Counted from the first letter of the stretch, positions 1-10,066 are shown. The stretch: DNA of 64,000 nt from Salvator merianae (GCA_003586115.2 QVOM02000057.1:1246163-1310162), one strand, 5' to 3'. Made by a program: numbers and translations. Notes: generated from the sequence alone by a model not told the origin.

Positions 1-191
1 AAACTAATCACCAATTAACAGACAAAAAACAAGGTCTTCATTCCTCCAACGATAGGGAGCTTGTCCACTTCTACACTGAAATGTAAATTTGCCCAGGTCT
101 AAAGAGCAGTTTGGAACCTTGGAAATACTGGGGAAATGTGGTCTACAAACTGCCTGAATACCTCTGCACTCAGGGAAGAACAGTACATTAC

Positions 192-369
192 CATTGTAGA
201 AGATTTCCTCCACCAACCCATGGAGGTTGGGATGACGCGATGACGTCCTCAGCGAGAAGAGGACCTTCCACAGCCCAGTTGCCTTCACTTCGCTTGTCCT
301 AAGAAAATCATGCACCAGGTTCTCCGCTGCTTTGGTTGAACCCTGGTGCTTCTCCACATCTGCATAATC
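192..369 (-). CDS. CARD-like gene, coding exon 4 (second half of CARD); gene continues past left edge
   Basis: Minus-strand exon of 178 nt. It is preceded by the acceptor GTGTTGTGTTCAG (AG at 371-370) and followed by a GGTAATG donor (GT at 191-190). It enters in phase 0 and leaves in phase 1. It encodes predicted residues 64-122, starting DYADVEKHQGSTKAAENLV and ending near LVEEIFYN. The spacing of hydrophobic residues, the helix-helix pattern and a Trp at residue 97 followed by a Leu-rich helix and a HPNL turn resemble helices 3-6 of a CARD, as in inflammasome adaptors, NLRs, caspases and RIG-I-type receptors. CARDs mediate homotypic protein-protein contacts in cytosolic signalling complexes. 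The splice sites and open frame are seen; the family is inferred from fold-like pattern, and no specific gene is claimed. The open frame runs on past the donor for about 60 codons, but that part lacks domain character and is probably intronic. Confidence 0.6.
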
Positions 370-1256
370 CTGAACACAACACACGTGATTTAGAATTTTA
401 GACAGCCAACTACTGGTGGAAACGTGAGACACTTCTCTCCCAACGACCCAACTGGCTCAAAACAGATGATCATCTAGTCAAAAACTTCACTTCCCAAAGG
501 GTTTCACTTCAAACAGGATCAACAGGCAACTGCTTGCCCCACAAGCAACAGCCATGCAGGAGATCACCTTTTAAAAAGGGAAGTGCTGTTAAAAGTGCCA
601 TATCTAATACTTGTGGATACACCTTTTTCTTTCCTCTGCCTGTGGAATATATAAGTTGATTTTAAAGCCACATAAACAGAGAGTCAGAACTGTGTTGCGG
701 CCATATCTGCACACTGTGGTGTGTCACGATTAATTCTACAAGCGTGGCCATATTTCTTCTTCTCTGCCTTTACTGCGATGTGGGAAGGATAAAGTCCCAA
801 CTACATGAGAAGGTGGGTTCTTTGGGCCCTATCTTCAACACTGTGCTTGTGTCTGCACTGGGCTAGTAAACTGGCACGGAAACCCTGCTGGAACGTCCTG
901 TCAGTATGGCCACACCTCCCAGTAGAATGTAACGTCAGCATGGGATGAAGTGTTGGGCTGGGCTATGGCGCAAAAACGGCAATCAGCAATCAGATTTTGC
1001 TGAAATTGGGAGGCTCTGAATATTTTATTATAGTCATAGACCAGCGTAGAAATCAAGATTTTAAATCCTTAACCTTTTTCAAAATTCTTTCAGGTTGAAG
1101 AACCAGTTCTAAGACAGTCAGCATACTACAAACAGCGTATGAACCAGTTCAATGCACAAGTCTAACTGAAGATCAGTGGCTGCAACCTTGGTAAAGACCA
1201 CCCTTAGGACTGCGCCTCCCTCTTTCACCTTCTGATAGCCTGCAGGATGTGGTTAC
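370..1256 (-). other. Intron 3 of the CARD-like gene
   Basis: 887 bp between the two CARD exons. I see no repeat of known type and no further exon. The sequence is unremarkable and moderately AT-rich. Confidence 0.45.
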
Positions 1257-1423
1257 CTGAGCTTGCTGAGGTGTGATGACCTTGTTCTTGCACAGTTCCT
1301 GAAGCACCCGAGTGACATAATTTTCAATGACCCAGATCAAATCAGGTTGGAAGTACTCGGTGAGTCTCCTTAGATCACCTGACTTATACTGGTTCAGGCG
1401 TTGCTCAAAGGTCCTGATCTCCT
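1257..1423 (-). CDS. CARD-like gene, coding exon 3 (first half of CARD)
   Basis: Minus-strand exon of 167 nt between a pyrimidine-rich acceptor (CTCTCTCTTTTCAG, AG at 1425-1424) and a CAG|GTAACC donor (GT at 1256-1255). It enters in phase 1 and leaves in phase 0, matching both neighbouring exons. It supplies the last two bases of codon 8 and residues 9-63, including TEYFQPDLIWVIENYV and VLQELCKNKVITPQQAQ. Charged amphipathic helices followed by a V-I-T-P-type turn are typical of CARD helices 1-3, and the split of a CARD by a phase-0 intron after helix 2/3 is plausible. The exon contains no in-frame ATG, so translation must begin upstream. Confidence 0.6.
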
Positions 1424-1651
1424 CTGAAAAGAGAGAGTTGGGAAGCACTTAGCACAAACAAAACCCTGAAGCTACTTGGGAACTGGAATTTTGCAGCCAT
1501 GCAAAGACAGGACAAAATGGCGTCCAGATTTTGTCTGAGCACGGTCAAGAGGAATGCTAAAACAAATCAGTTCCACAGCGGACTTTTCCCATTACAACTT
1601 TCCCACCAGCTGCCTTTGGGCTCTAAGACAGCTTGGCACGCATGGACCCAC

Positions 1652-1711
1652 CTTCTGTTGTGCACGAAGCCATCCCTGGGTAGGGGTAGTACGATGCCAA
1701 CCACGTTAATC
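1652..1711 (-). CDS. CARD-like gene, exon 2 with the likely start codon
   Basis: A 60-nt minus-strand exon bounded by a very good acceptor (TTCCTCTTTGTCTCTCTTTTAG, listed here as 1733-1712) and an AGAAG|GTGGGTC donor (GT at 1651-1650). The only ATG is at 1673-1671, in the context AGGG-ATG-G (purine at -3, G at +4). From it, 22 coding bases give MASCTTE and the first base of a Glu codon that exon 3 completes. This phase match is the main reason for choosing this start. The 38 bases before the ATG would be 5' untranslated. A second open frame across the exon does not match the phase of exon 3. Confidence 0.5.
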
Positions 1712-2609
1712 CTAAAAGAGAGACAAAGAGGAAGCCATGACTCAACACTGACCATCTTTAGAATGTGTGCAAATACTTCTCCATTTCGCACAAGCTCAAA
1801 CTGTGCGTGGGGATCAGGGGAAGTCTAAGAACCCAATCCTTGCACTGAGAATGGCCACAGAAGAGGTCCACAGGGGGACCCTGGCTGTGCAGACGAGAGC
1901 AAAGAACCGACCAGGGCTGGGGAGGGAACCCAACGGAAATCACATCCCTTATGGTTACGGTTTCCAAACATAGCTGGGAACTTCAAGGGAGGCTCTTCCT
2001 TGCGAACCACAACTCCCATGATCCTCTAACCAAAGGAGTCAACACAACCTTGGCAGAGCTGGGAGAAGAAAGACTCAGAGGCACAGATTCAGCTTTTTCG
2101 GGGAGCTTTCCCGTGCTCTTCTTGGGTAGGATCCAGACCGTGCCCTTCCAACCATTCTGCCTTCCTCCAAACCAAACCGAACTGAACCATCCCCCGCACC
2201 CACACCCACTCCTCTGCCCTTCTGGGGCGCCCCAAAAGCAGCTTGGTCCCATTTGGATGGGAAGGGGGTGGATGGGAAGGGGGCCCATCCAGCCCCTTCC
2301 CATCCAAACGCAACCAGAAGGGCGGAGGGGGTAGCTAATAGTCCCACACGCTTCTAATCCCTCACTCTAGGCTCGCCTCAGGTTGCCGCCGGCAGGAAGC
2401 CCCGGCGATCTGTCCTGTGTAGACAGATCCATCCCCGCAAAGGCAGGAGACGCGCGCCGCCGCACCCCCGGGCTTGTCGTAGCGGCCGTGGTTTGCAAAA
2501 CTTCTTGTCCTGCCTGGTTGTGTGAGGCTGCCTGGACGGAGCAGGGGACGCCTCGGGGATCGCCCTGCCCTGCCCAGCCCTGCCCAGCCCTGCCCAGCCT
2601 GAGACTCAC
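1712..2609 (-). other. Intron 1 of the CARD-like gene, with a G4/hairpin block
   Basis: About 900 bp, becoming G/C-rich towards the promoter. It holds the G-rich inverted repeat near 2253-2307 and, close to exon 1, four to five iterations of a CCTGCCCAGC-type decamer at about 2563-2600. No exon is visible here. Confidence 0.4.
2253..2307. repeat. Perfect 15-bp inverted repeat with nested hairpin and G4 motif
   Basis: TTGGATGGGAAGGGG at 2253-2267 is exactly complementary to CCCCTTCCCATCCAA at 2293-2307. Inside the loop, TGGATGGG (2269-2276) pairs with CCCATCCA (2284-2291). The left arm and loop also satisfy a G-quadruplex pattern (G3, G5, G3, G5 with loops of 2, 5 and 2), so hairpin and G4 would compete. 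Confidence 0.7.
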
Positions 2610-2774
2610 CTTCCCAGCAGCGACCCACCCAAATCCTTAAGCAGACTGGGGTCCAGGAGAAGAGGGAAATCGCGATGATCGCGACAGCAGGCGGAGCGCT
2701 CCACCCGCCCGTCTTCCTCCTATCCGCGCGGGGAAAGGCGAGAGGAAACCCTGGTTTCACTTTCAGAATCGAAG
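2610..2774 (-). other. CARD-like gene, probable non-coding exon 1 (start approximate)
   Basis: A consensus minus-strand donor GGGAAG|GTGAGTC (last exonic base 2610, GT at 2609-2608) sits at the inner edge of the CpG-rich promoter. No minus-strand ATG occurs between the donor and about 2780, so this exon is expected to be 5' untranslated. The transcription start is unknown; 2774 is simply the edge of the TCTCGCGAGA promoter box. A longer transcript starting above 2880 could add an in-frame ATG, but the resulting N-terminus is Pro/Arg-rich and unconvincing. Confidence 0.4.
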
Positions 2775-2784
2775 TCTCGCGAGA
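2775..2784. promoter_or_regulatory. TCTCGCGAGA promoter element
   Basis: An exact 10-bp palindrome TCTCGCGAGA. This motif is known as a core element of TATA-less CpG promoters in vertebrates and is linked to Kaiso/ZBTB33-type binding. It lies about 165 bp upstream of the minus-strand exon 1 donor, where a transcription start would be expected. Confidence 0.55.
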
Positions 2785-2845
2785 ACTCTCGGAAGCAAAC
2801 TGGGGGCGCCGCCACCGGGAAGTCTCTCCCTCTCCCGCGGCCCTC

Positions 2846-2868
2846 GGGGGGGTGGGGTGGGGTGGGGG
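2846..2868 (+). other. Guanine-quadruplex motif beside the promoter box
   Basis: Four G tracts (G7, G4, G4, G5) separated by single T bases, a textbook short-loop G4 motif. It lies 60-95 bp upstream of the TCTCGCGAGA box relative to minus-strand transcription. Confidence 0.6.
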
Positions 2869-3288
2869 CTGCATTCCAGGAAGGAAAGCTGGGCATCGTG
2901 TCGCCACTTTAGAAAGGGACTGGGGGAAAAGTGTCCACTGAGGAACCCTCGCGCTTAAAGGAAATAAACAAATTAGATTTATAAGTGCCCTTTTGCCGGT
3001 CGTGTTTTGATCTCAGCACCGATGTTGAGGCCTGTATATGACATTTCTAGCTAGGCTAGCGAACCTGGTGGTGGGATTGCCTCATTTCTGTGCAGGGACA
3101 TCAAAGCAGCAGCGATTTATTTAAAAGTGGAAACTTCCTGCCACCTCGATTTTCCCTCCTGTGTGTTTTTAACCTGTTATACGCCTGAGGAAGAAAATCA
3201 TATTTTGTAAAGTACAGTTGACCATACTTCAGTGCAACTTTCTTTGAGCAGAAGGGTTGTATAATATTCTTAATCCTTTCAGGCTGCA

Positions 3289-3493
3289 CTCACACCTAAG
3301 TTTAAATCCAGCTTCGGTCCACTTTCAGAGTGAAATAACACGTTAGCAAAGTGGCAAGTGGTTTCCTTTCGGCGTTATCTAACTTGGAAAAAATCCACCC
3401 CTTGAGCTCGATAATGTGGAAAGAAAACGACCAGACTCTTTGCTGATGGGTTCTCTCACTCTGAAGGTGGACTGAAGCTGGATTAAAACTTAG
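3289..3493. mobile_element. Palindromic MITE-like element, family A, copy 1
   Basis: The left arm begins CACACCTAAGTTTAAATCC and the right arm ends in GCTGGATTAAAACTTAG. The arms are reverse complements over about 70 bp (AATCCAGCTTCGGTCC against GGACTGAAGCTGGATT), and the centre (GTTATCTAAC/GATAATG) also folds back. Length and fold match the copies at 18.0 and 31.8 kb. It encodes nothing, so it is probably a non-autonomous DNA transposon. The outer GGGCCC ends are lost here. Confidence 0.6.
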
Positions 3494-3703
3494 TCAAGAA
3501 CAGTCATGAGAGCTGTCCAAGGTAGGAAAAACGGGACCATATAGTTTCTTGGGACTATAAGAGTGGAGAAATTAATATAATCAGTAAATCTTTCAGCAGG
3601 CGTGCTTGATGGTAGGGTCTCCTTGAAGGGTGTTTGCTAATCAAAAGGAAACCCGAATGCCAAAGCAAAGGCTAAATTTGCACCTGATATTTCCAGTTTT
3701 GTC

Positions 3704-4385
3704 ATGGAATAAGAGGACAGGTTCTCTCCTGGATTGGTAACTGGCTAAAGGACAGGAAACAGAGAGTAATAATAAAGGGCCAGTTCTCAGAGTGGAAAGA
3801 GGTGAAAAGTGGGGTCCCACCAGGTTCAGTATTAGGACCCCTGCCTTTTAATTTATTCATAAATGATCTAGACACAGGGGTAAGCAGTGAGTTAGCAAAG
3901 TTTCCTGATGACACTAAATTGTTCAGGGCAGTAAAAACTGAAAGTGATTGTAAAGAGCTCCAGAGGGACCTCCTGACTTTGGGCGAGTGGGCAGTGAAGT
4001 GGCAAATGCACTTCAATCTTAGCAAGTGCAAAGTGATGCACATCGGGACAAAGAACCCCAATTACATCTATAAACTGATGGGGGCCAAACTTTCTGTGAC
4101 AGACCAGGAAAAGGATCTTGGGGTTCTGGCAGACAGCTCAATGAAGGTATCAACCCAGCGTACAGTGGCAATGAAAGGAAACAGAAAACAAGTCAGCAAA
4201 TGTCACCATGCTTCTGAAAAGGTGCAGAAAAGGGCAAGCAGAATGTTGAAGGGGCTGGAACACCTTCCTTAGGAAATCAAGGTGCAACATCCTGACCTGT
4301 TCAGCCTTGGTATGGAAAAGGTGGATAGAGAGAAATTCTCTATTTCACAACACTAGGATCAGGGGGCACTCTATGAAGCTGATGC
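3704..4385 (+). pseudogene. CR1-type LINE fragment, reverse-transcriptase region, decayed
   Basis: An open frame gives NWLKDRKQRVIIKGQFS, SGVPPGSVLGP, FNLFINDLDTGV and KCKVMHIGTKNPN, all characteristic of palm and thumb of CR1/L2-like non-LTR reverse transcriptases. The catalytic box reads FPDDTK (3901-3918) where FADDTK is usual; both aspartates remain. After MKVSTQ the frame jumps to a late motif (EKVQKRASRMLKGLEHLP), so an internal segment is missing, and a stop follows at about 4270. The 3' part resembles the CR1 thumb and tail. The element is 5' truncated and dead. Confidence 0.85.
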
Positions 4386-6158
4386 CCTGTGCAGTAAGTG
4401 AAGATTTGAACCCAAGCTGTAGACCAACATGCTATGCCGTACAACTAGGGGCCTCGATATAACCAGCTTTTGCTGTTGTGTTTCTCTCTCTCTCTTTTAA
4501 TTAATTTTGTTTTAAAATACATAAAATGTATATCTTGTTCCCAAATGGGTACATTTATATAAGTAACTTTCATTCGCTGGTTGCCACTGGGTTTCTCCAG
4601 CTGACAGCAAAAATTCCCCTTCTGCTCCAGCCGAAGGATTTCAGATTTTCAGATTAATCCTGACCTCTTCTCCACCAGCCTGACCCTGTGCACCGCACAC
4701 ATGCACACTGTTATTAAAGTCCCCATAGCTATAATTTCTCATAAGACGCTGCTTGTTCTTGCCCAATATTGGCTTTTCATTTTCTGAACACGGGCCCTCT
4801 AAGGAGCGTTGGAAGGAAACTGGGGGGGGGGGCGGGGAATGAGGGTTGTGCTTATTAAAATGCAAATCAGCTGGAAATTAAACTTTAAAAGAATGCCTCT
4901 CGCTTCTCTCCACCCTCCTTCTTCTAATGCAAGAAAAAAAAAGAACCCTGTAAAACTGTAGATTAGGAGCAGGTAGCCACAGATTTACCATAGGGTCTGA
5001 CAGGCAGCATCCAAGTGTGAAAGCCAAACTGGAGACCTTTTAGCTTGGGGAAAATGGCAAAGGATAGGAAGACATGATAGAGAATGGCACTAAGTTAGGG
5101 ACCTTGCTGAGATGGTCAAACTGAGCCTTGTTATCGCTGGATTTGAAGAGGAAAGAAGAAAGAAGACAGTTTGGAAGAAGAAGAAAACTGAGAATCAAGG
5201 AGAGGCAAGAAACAAGAAATCTAGAAGAAACTTTTGAAGAAAGCGGGAAGTCAACACGTAACGAACAAAGGTTAATATATATATATAATATACCCATCTG
5301 GGAATAAGATATATGTTTTATATATTCTAATATCTATATCTTTCTATGTATAAAAATTGCTTAAAAGATTCTTAGCTGAGCAAGAGCACAGCTGGATGAC
5401 CTCTGAGATAACCTTCCCACCCACATATCCTATGATTATAGAAGTTTGTTCAGCTTTCCGCAGGGTGGAGAAAATGGGTACAGAAAGGGGTTTGTGCTTT
5501 CCTTCTTTTTCACAACTCCAGAAGCAGCTTGCTTTGCTGAATTCTAAGCAGCATCGGAGGCAGTTGTGAAAAGCGATTTCCAAGGATTTGCGGTCAGAGG
5601 GGTTTTCGCCTTTTCAGGGTGGTATAAAATAATATTGGCATTGTGCTTGGCTTTGTAATTTAATTGGTACGTTACTGTTGTTCTTGGAGGTATTGGGCCA
5701 GAGGCTACTTTAAGGCCTTTTCGTAGTCGAGATGTGTGAGTGCCCAACGGTGGTTGTAACAGTACTGCAAAGCACAGATGTAAAAGCACAGACGGTTTGT
5801 TGTCAAAAGTACAGTGGCATTTTACAGCCAATTTGCAGCACCTTCACAGCTGCGGGGGTGGGGTGGGGGGCTTTAGGTGAGTGCCATAAAAAGGCAGCAA
5901 AGTGGCTATAAAGTGCCACTGTGGCCTGTCATGACACCTTGTCAGGCTGGGTCACCGAGCCTGTGAAACGAGCCACCTTGGTTTATTTTGTGGGTGAATC
6001 CAGGTTGGCATGTCCATAACCTGGGTTGCTGCTTGACTAATTCCCTCTTGGCATAACTTTTAGAAAGAGAAGGACAGGAGGGAAAGAGAGAAGTATGACC
6101 TATCATTGCTAAGACAAGGAACCCAGTCAAAGGATTCTTGGAGAAGCTCAGAGGCTGT

Positions 6159-6240
6159 CATTCCATTCCATTCCATTCCATTCCATTCCATTCCATTCCA
6201 TTCCATTCCATTCCGTTCCGTTCCATTCCGTTCCGTTCCT
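6159..6240. repeat. Pentanucleotide array (TTCCA)n grading into (TTCCG)n
   Basis: About sixteen 5-bp units: ten or so exact TTCCA copies, then a mix of TTCCG and TTCCA. The unit is the same CATTC/GGAAT motif found in some vertebrate pericentromeric satellites, here as a short euchromatic array. Confidence 0.9.
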
Positions 6241-6245
6241 TCTCT

Positions 6246-6310
6246 TTTCCTTTCCTTTCCTTTCCTTTCCTTTCCTTTCCTTTCCTTTCCTTTCCTTTCC
6301 TTTCCTTTCC
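6246..6310. repeat. Pentanucleotide array (TTTCC)13
   Basis: Thirteen TTTCC units directly abutting the TTCCR array, followed by degenerate pyrimidine sequence to about 6341. One strand is pure purine. Confidence 0.9.
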
Positions 6311-6927
6311 GTCCCTTCCTCTGTCTTTCTCTTTCTTTCTCACTCACAGCAAAATGCCACAGCTTCACCAGTTGAATGCTTTTCCGTTAGCAAGAATTGC
6401 CACCTCTTTTTGAAAGACTCTCATGCCTTTGGCATCCTTTATTTTCCCATTTAAAATAATACATTTAAATGAAAATGCGTGAGTGTAGAATGCGTCTCTG
6501 ACCAATCTAGGCTACAGATATTTGAGCTTGTTTAAACTTTAGTCGTGCAGACCACAAAAGCAATGAAAAGGCAGAAAATAAGAAAGGAAAGCCGGTTCCT
6601 ATCACACAGAAATGTTTCAAGACTGGGTTTTTGTTTTATAGCCGGGTGTGCTTCAGCAACTTAATTTCTTCCTGTTGAAGTGAAATTTGCCACGTCTTAT
6701 GCTCCCAGAACTATTCTACCACTCTGTGGAGAGCGGAAATTCAACTAAGGGAGGTTCCATCAGCAGCCGGGCTGCCCCTGTTGAATTCCTGTCTCGCATG
6801 TCATTTTGGCTGGTGCATGGATTCGAACAGATTTGTTCTGTTCTGTCAAAAGCTTGCTAACTTGGAAGCCCAAAGAGGTAGGATGGAGACCTGCAGTGTC
6901 AAGTATTCAAGGACTGTGATTCAGGTT

Positions 6928-7100
6928 CTTTCTGCACTTGGCCTTGTTCCACATTATATCCTGGAATAGGGACCTACTGTCTGCATGCTAGTATAAACTA
7001 TGGCAGGCCCCACCCAGGATCTGCTATGATCTGCACTAGCATGTGGATAGCAGGTCCCTATTCTTGGATATAATCCAGAATAAAGCCAAGTGCAGAAAGG
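6928..7100. mobile_element. Palindromic MITE-like element, family B
   Basis: The left arm CTTTCTGCACTTGGCCTTG... (6928-6992) is matched in reverse complement by the right arm ...AAAGCCAAGTGCAGAAAG (7035-7099). The pairing includes TTATATCC / GGATATAA, TAGGGACCT / AGGTCCCTA and GCATGCTAGT / ACTAGCATG. A spacer of about 40 bp separates them. It has no coding capacity, and its arms differ from those of family A. Likely a non-autonomous terminal-inverted-repeat DNA transposon. Confidence 0.65.
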
Positions 7101-7578
7101 CCCTCAGTTCCAGTGCAAAGACTGGGATCAGCTGAAAGCTTTAATTTTTTATATTGTAGTGTCTTCTGAATGTACAGTTATTTCCCCCCATTGCCTGGGT
7201 GTTGAATTGGACTCATTCCGCTGATTATAGAGACAGATACCCAGGAGCCAAGGGCTTTTGGAATGAAAGAGAGTGCATTTCGGCAGCTGCGGCAGAGACA
7301 AAAGGATATTCCTAACTGCAGGACTGAAGATTCTTGGTAGATAAATTTAGCACCTGTGAAACACCCACACCTGCCCCTAGCATAACTCCTCAGCGCTCTC
7401 TCACCATGAAAGTGCTTGGCTCTCTCGCGCACGCGCACCACAATCACAAAATACTTATTTTTAGACTCGTTCCCACAGTCCTTCCCTCTCTGTTGCTGGT
7501 CTTCAGCAACTCCTCTCCCTGCAAAATCAGCAACCATTGTCTTTGGGCAGGATAAGGAGATCTAAATCCAGGTGAACA

Positions 7579-7638
7579 GAATCCTGCGTGAAGGGAACAT
7601 TCCAGTTGGAATCCTGGGTGAAGGGAACATTCCAGTTG
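7579..7638. repeat. 30-bp tandem duplication beside a SINE
   Basis: Two 30-bp units (7579-7608 and 7609-7638) differing at one base (CTGCGTG versus CTGGGTG). The second unit abuts the SINE head exactly. Confidence 0.9.
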
Positions 7639-7937
7639 GAGGCACGGTGGCGCAGAAGGCTAAGGCACTGATCTTTCAATAGAAGGATCGGAGTTCAAGG
7701 CCCCTGTCTGCCGTGTAGAGGGGATGAGCGCCCTCTACTGGCCTCTAGCTCCAGCCAACCTAGCTGTTCGAATGCAAGTAATTGCAAGTAGATAAATAGG
7801 GAGCATCACATTGCGTGATGCGGAAGATAGACAGATGTAAGCCTTCGGGCGAAAAATAACCTTGTAAGCCGCTTTGAGTCAGCTTCGGCCAAGAAAAGCG
7901 GGGTATAAAAACCAGGTTGTTGTTGTTCTTCTTCTTC
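7638..7937 (+). mobile_element. tRNA-headed SINE with Bov-B-like tail, copy 1
   Basis: About 300 bp. RNA polymerase III A box TGGCGCAGAAGG at 7648-7659 and B box GTTCAAGGC at 7693-7701, with the usual spacing. The 3' end reads CGCTTTGAGTC...GAAAAGCGGGGTATAAA, like the tail of Bov-B-mobilised squamate SINEs, followed by a (TTG)n(TTC)n tract. It is very similar to the copy at 38.9 kb, so the family is fairly young. Confidence 0.85.
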
Positions 7938-10066
7938 AGTTCAAATGGATGCTCCGTTCACTCTGATTTTCTTTACCCCCCAGATCAGGCTCTCAGAAGA
8001 TCTTGTGAAGTCTGGGAGTGTTTGGAGAGTCTCAGAGAAACTGAGGCGCTCAGTGTTTGCTGGTAACCCTAACCCTACATAGGTGGCACTGGTAGCTGAC
8101 ATGCACAGACCCCTTGGGGCCTGGGCTAGACAGTCCCAAGGGACCATTTTCAGCAATGGGGTATGTGTCTAGGTTAGATAAATATATAAACAATCTGATT
8201 TTGGTATAGACCACCTGGTGATGTCCATATCTAGAGTCACCTTTCAGGTTGTTGGAAATGAGTATTTGCTATGACCAGCGAGTTACCTTGAGAAAACTCT
8301 ACAAGTTTCAGGCCTACTTCTTTTCATACTCCAAGGCCAAACTGGTTATTCTGGCTATCTTTTGGTTTCCTGCTTTAGCATTCCAATCCCCCATGATGAA
8401 AGAGACATCTTTTTCTGGTGTCATTTCTAGAAGGTGTTTGGCATCACTGGTTGGGGCAAATAGTGACATGTTGAGGTGCCCCCTCGCATTTGACTAATTT
8501 GCCCCAAATTGGAAATATTTTCTTATTGCCTCTTGCTTGTTATTATTGTCACTTATTTTATTCTTGCTGCTTGTCTTGTAATGAAGTTATTTCTTGTGTG
8601 CCTTTGAAATCTCAATAACCTTTGCAGGAAGTCCAGCCAAGGTTTTCCACCCCCTTGAGATCAGCTCCAATCCGATATCAGTCAAACCCAGCCGGTAGTC
8701 CTAAACATCCAGCGTGTATGTGGTAACAACGCTAAGCATGTGTCTAAAGAAGTGGGATCAAGAGGGATTGGAGAAAAGTGGTTTTCCACGAACCCCACCC
8801 CCACGATTTTGCCGTCCTGCGTGCTTCTTTAGCTCTGCGGAAGAAAATGGGTCAGCATTTAGTTCATAAGCACGATCGACTTGACGTGGCCTAGAGCTGC
8901 CATACCGTAGCACGGCATCCAGCAATTAAGCACTTCATGTTACCCTTTATCTCCCTTCTTTGCTCTTGCAAAAGTGGGGAAGGAAGAGGGAAAACAGCTC
9001 CCCATGGGGGCCTTGAGTCTCTGGCCCTGAGAAGGGAAGGGAAATGCACTTCAGCATTCCAAGCTCCATCTAATAGGCTGGGAAGAGGGAGCCTTCTTTT
9101 CCCCTTGGATACTCTGTCAGTGCTAATTAGAAAGTTCTGCAGGCACTTCAAGGCCGGATCGCGGCATCCATATCTACCAGCCACAAGGTGGGGGGAGGAG
9201 CAGTTCGTGTTCACTGATGGGATGCACTCGCTTCCATAGTCTCTAACTGTCCTGATTTCTTGGTTCCTCTGGGCTGACCCCCCAGAATGGAGGGCAATGC
9301 AGAAGGAGGGTGCTATTGACGTATAACCCCCCCCCAAATCTTGAAGCTATTTTGATGGGAGGATGACTCCTCCCCTACAGATCCACCCAGATTATTATAC
9401 TTTTCAAAGTATAATCATTTCAACCATACACTTAATGTAACAACATAATTGTTGGAGTTAGAATATTACAATAAATTATCAGTGCCAAGATTGCAAAAGC
9501 AAGGGTCAATTAAAGAACAGACCAGGTTGGAAACCGTCAACGCAAATACGGACAACGATAATATTTTCCGCATCGTCATATTAGAATGTGCATTAATAGG
9601 TAATGTAACTTGAATAGTTGACTTCGTAAGCGCATTTTGGTGCCCGTCCAAAGAGAGCAACACCCACTCTGGGTGGCTGCGGGCGAGGACGCGAAATTGT
9701 GTTCTGAGACGGGATCGCTGTGCAAATTGGCAGGAATCTACACTGCCAGAGATGGATACAGGAAAGCGATTGGTGACGTGGGGTTGGGGGCTGATTCTGT
9801 GGAGGAGGGGGTGCTTCCCCAGGAATGGCTTTGAAATCTTGTTTTTCTGTTTGGCAGGGCACAAAAACTTCCTCTCACGCAGAGTGCAGAAAGCACTTAG
9901 GGATGGAAAGGTGAGATTGACATCACAATAAGGTGTAGATGCAACCATCTGTTCCACTGCTGAACAGAATGCAAGCGGTAAACCAAAATCACTACATAAC
10001 AACCCACGATTCTTTCACTTCCCCTCTACTCTTGCTTGTTCTCTTTTGCCCCTCTGCGCATATGTA

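Larger units (their letters stand above)
2380..2930. promoter_or_regulatory. CpG-rich promoter of the CARD-like gene
   Basis: GC content and CpG frequency rise sharply relative to both flanks, with no TATA box seen in the right place. The block contains the TCTCGCGAGA box, an ETS-like ACCGGGAAGT at about 2814-2823, and a G-quadruplex run. The only supported transcript leaves on the minus strand. Whether it also fires to the right is unknown. Confidence 0.5.

Noticed and set aside
2362..2907. 181-residue minus-strand frame reaching into the exon 1 donor in phase with exon 3
   Set aside because: It is Pro/Arg-rich, lies in the CpG promoter and starts upstream of the TCTCGCGAGA box. The 60-nt exon with a good acceptor and ATG explains the phase better.
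6060..6413. Repetitive IPFHS and KERKG frames
   Set aside because: Translation of the pentanucleotide arrays.
7638..7720. Functional tRNA gene at the SINE heads
   Set aside because: A and B boxes are present but no cloverleaf with paired acceptor stem could be drawn, and the sequence continues as a SINE body at both loci.
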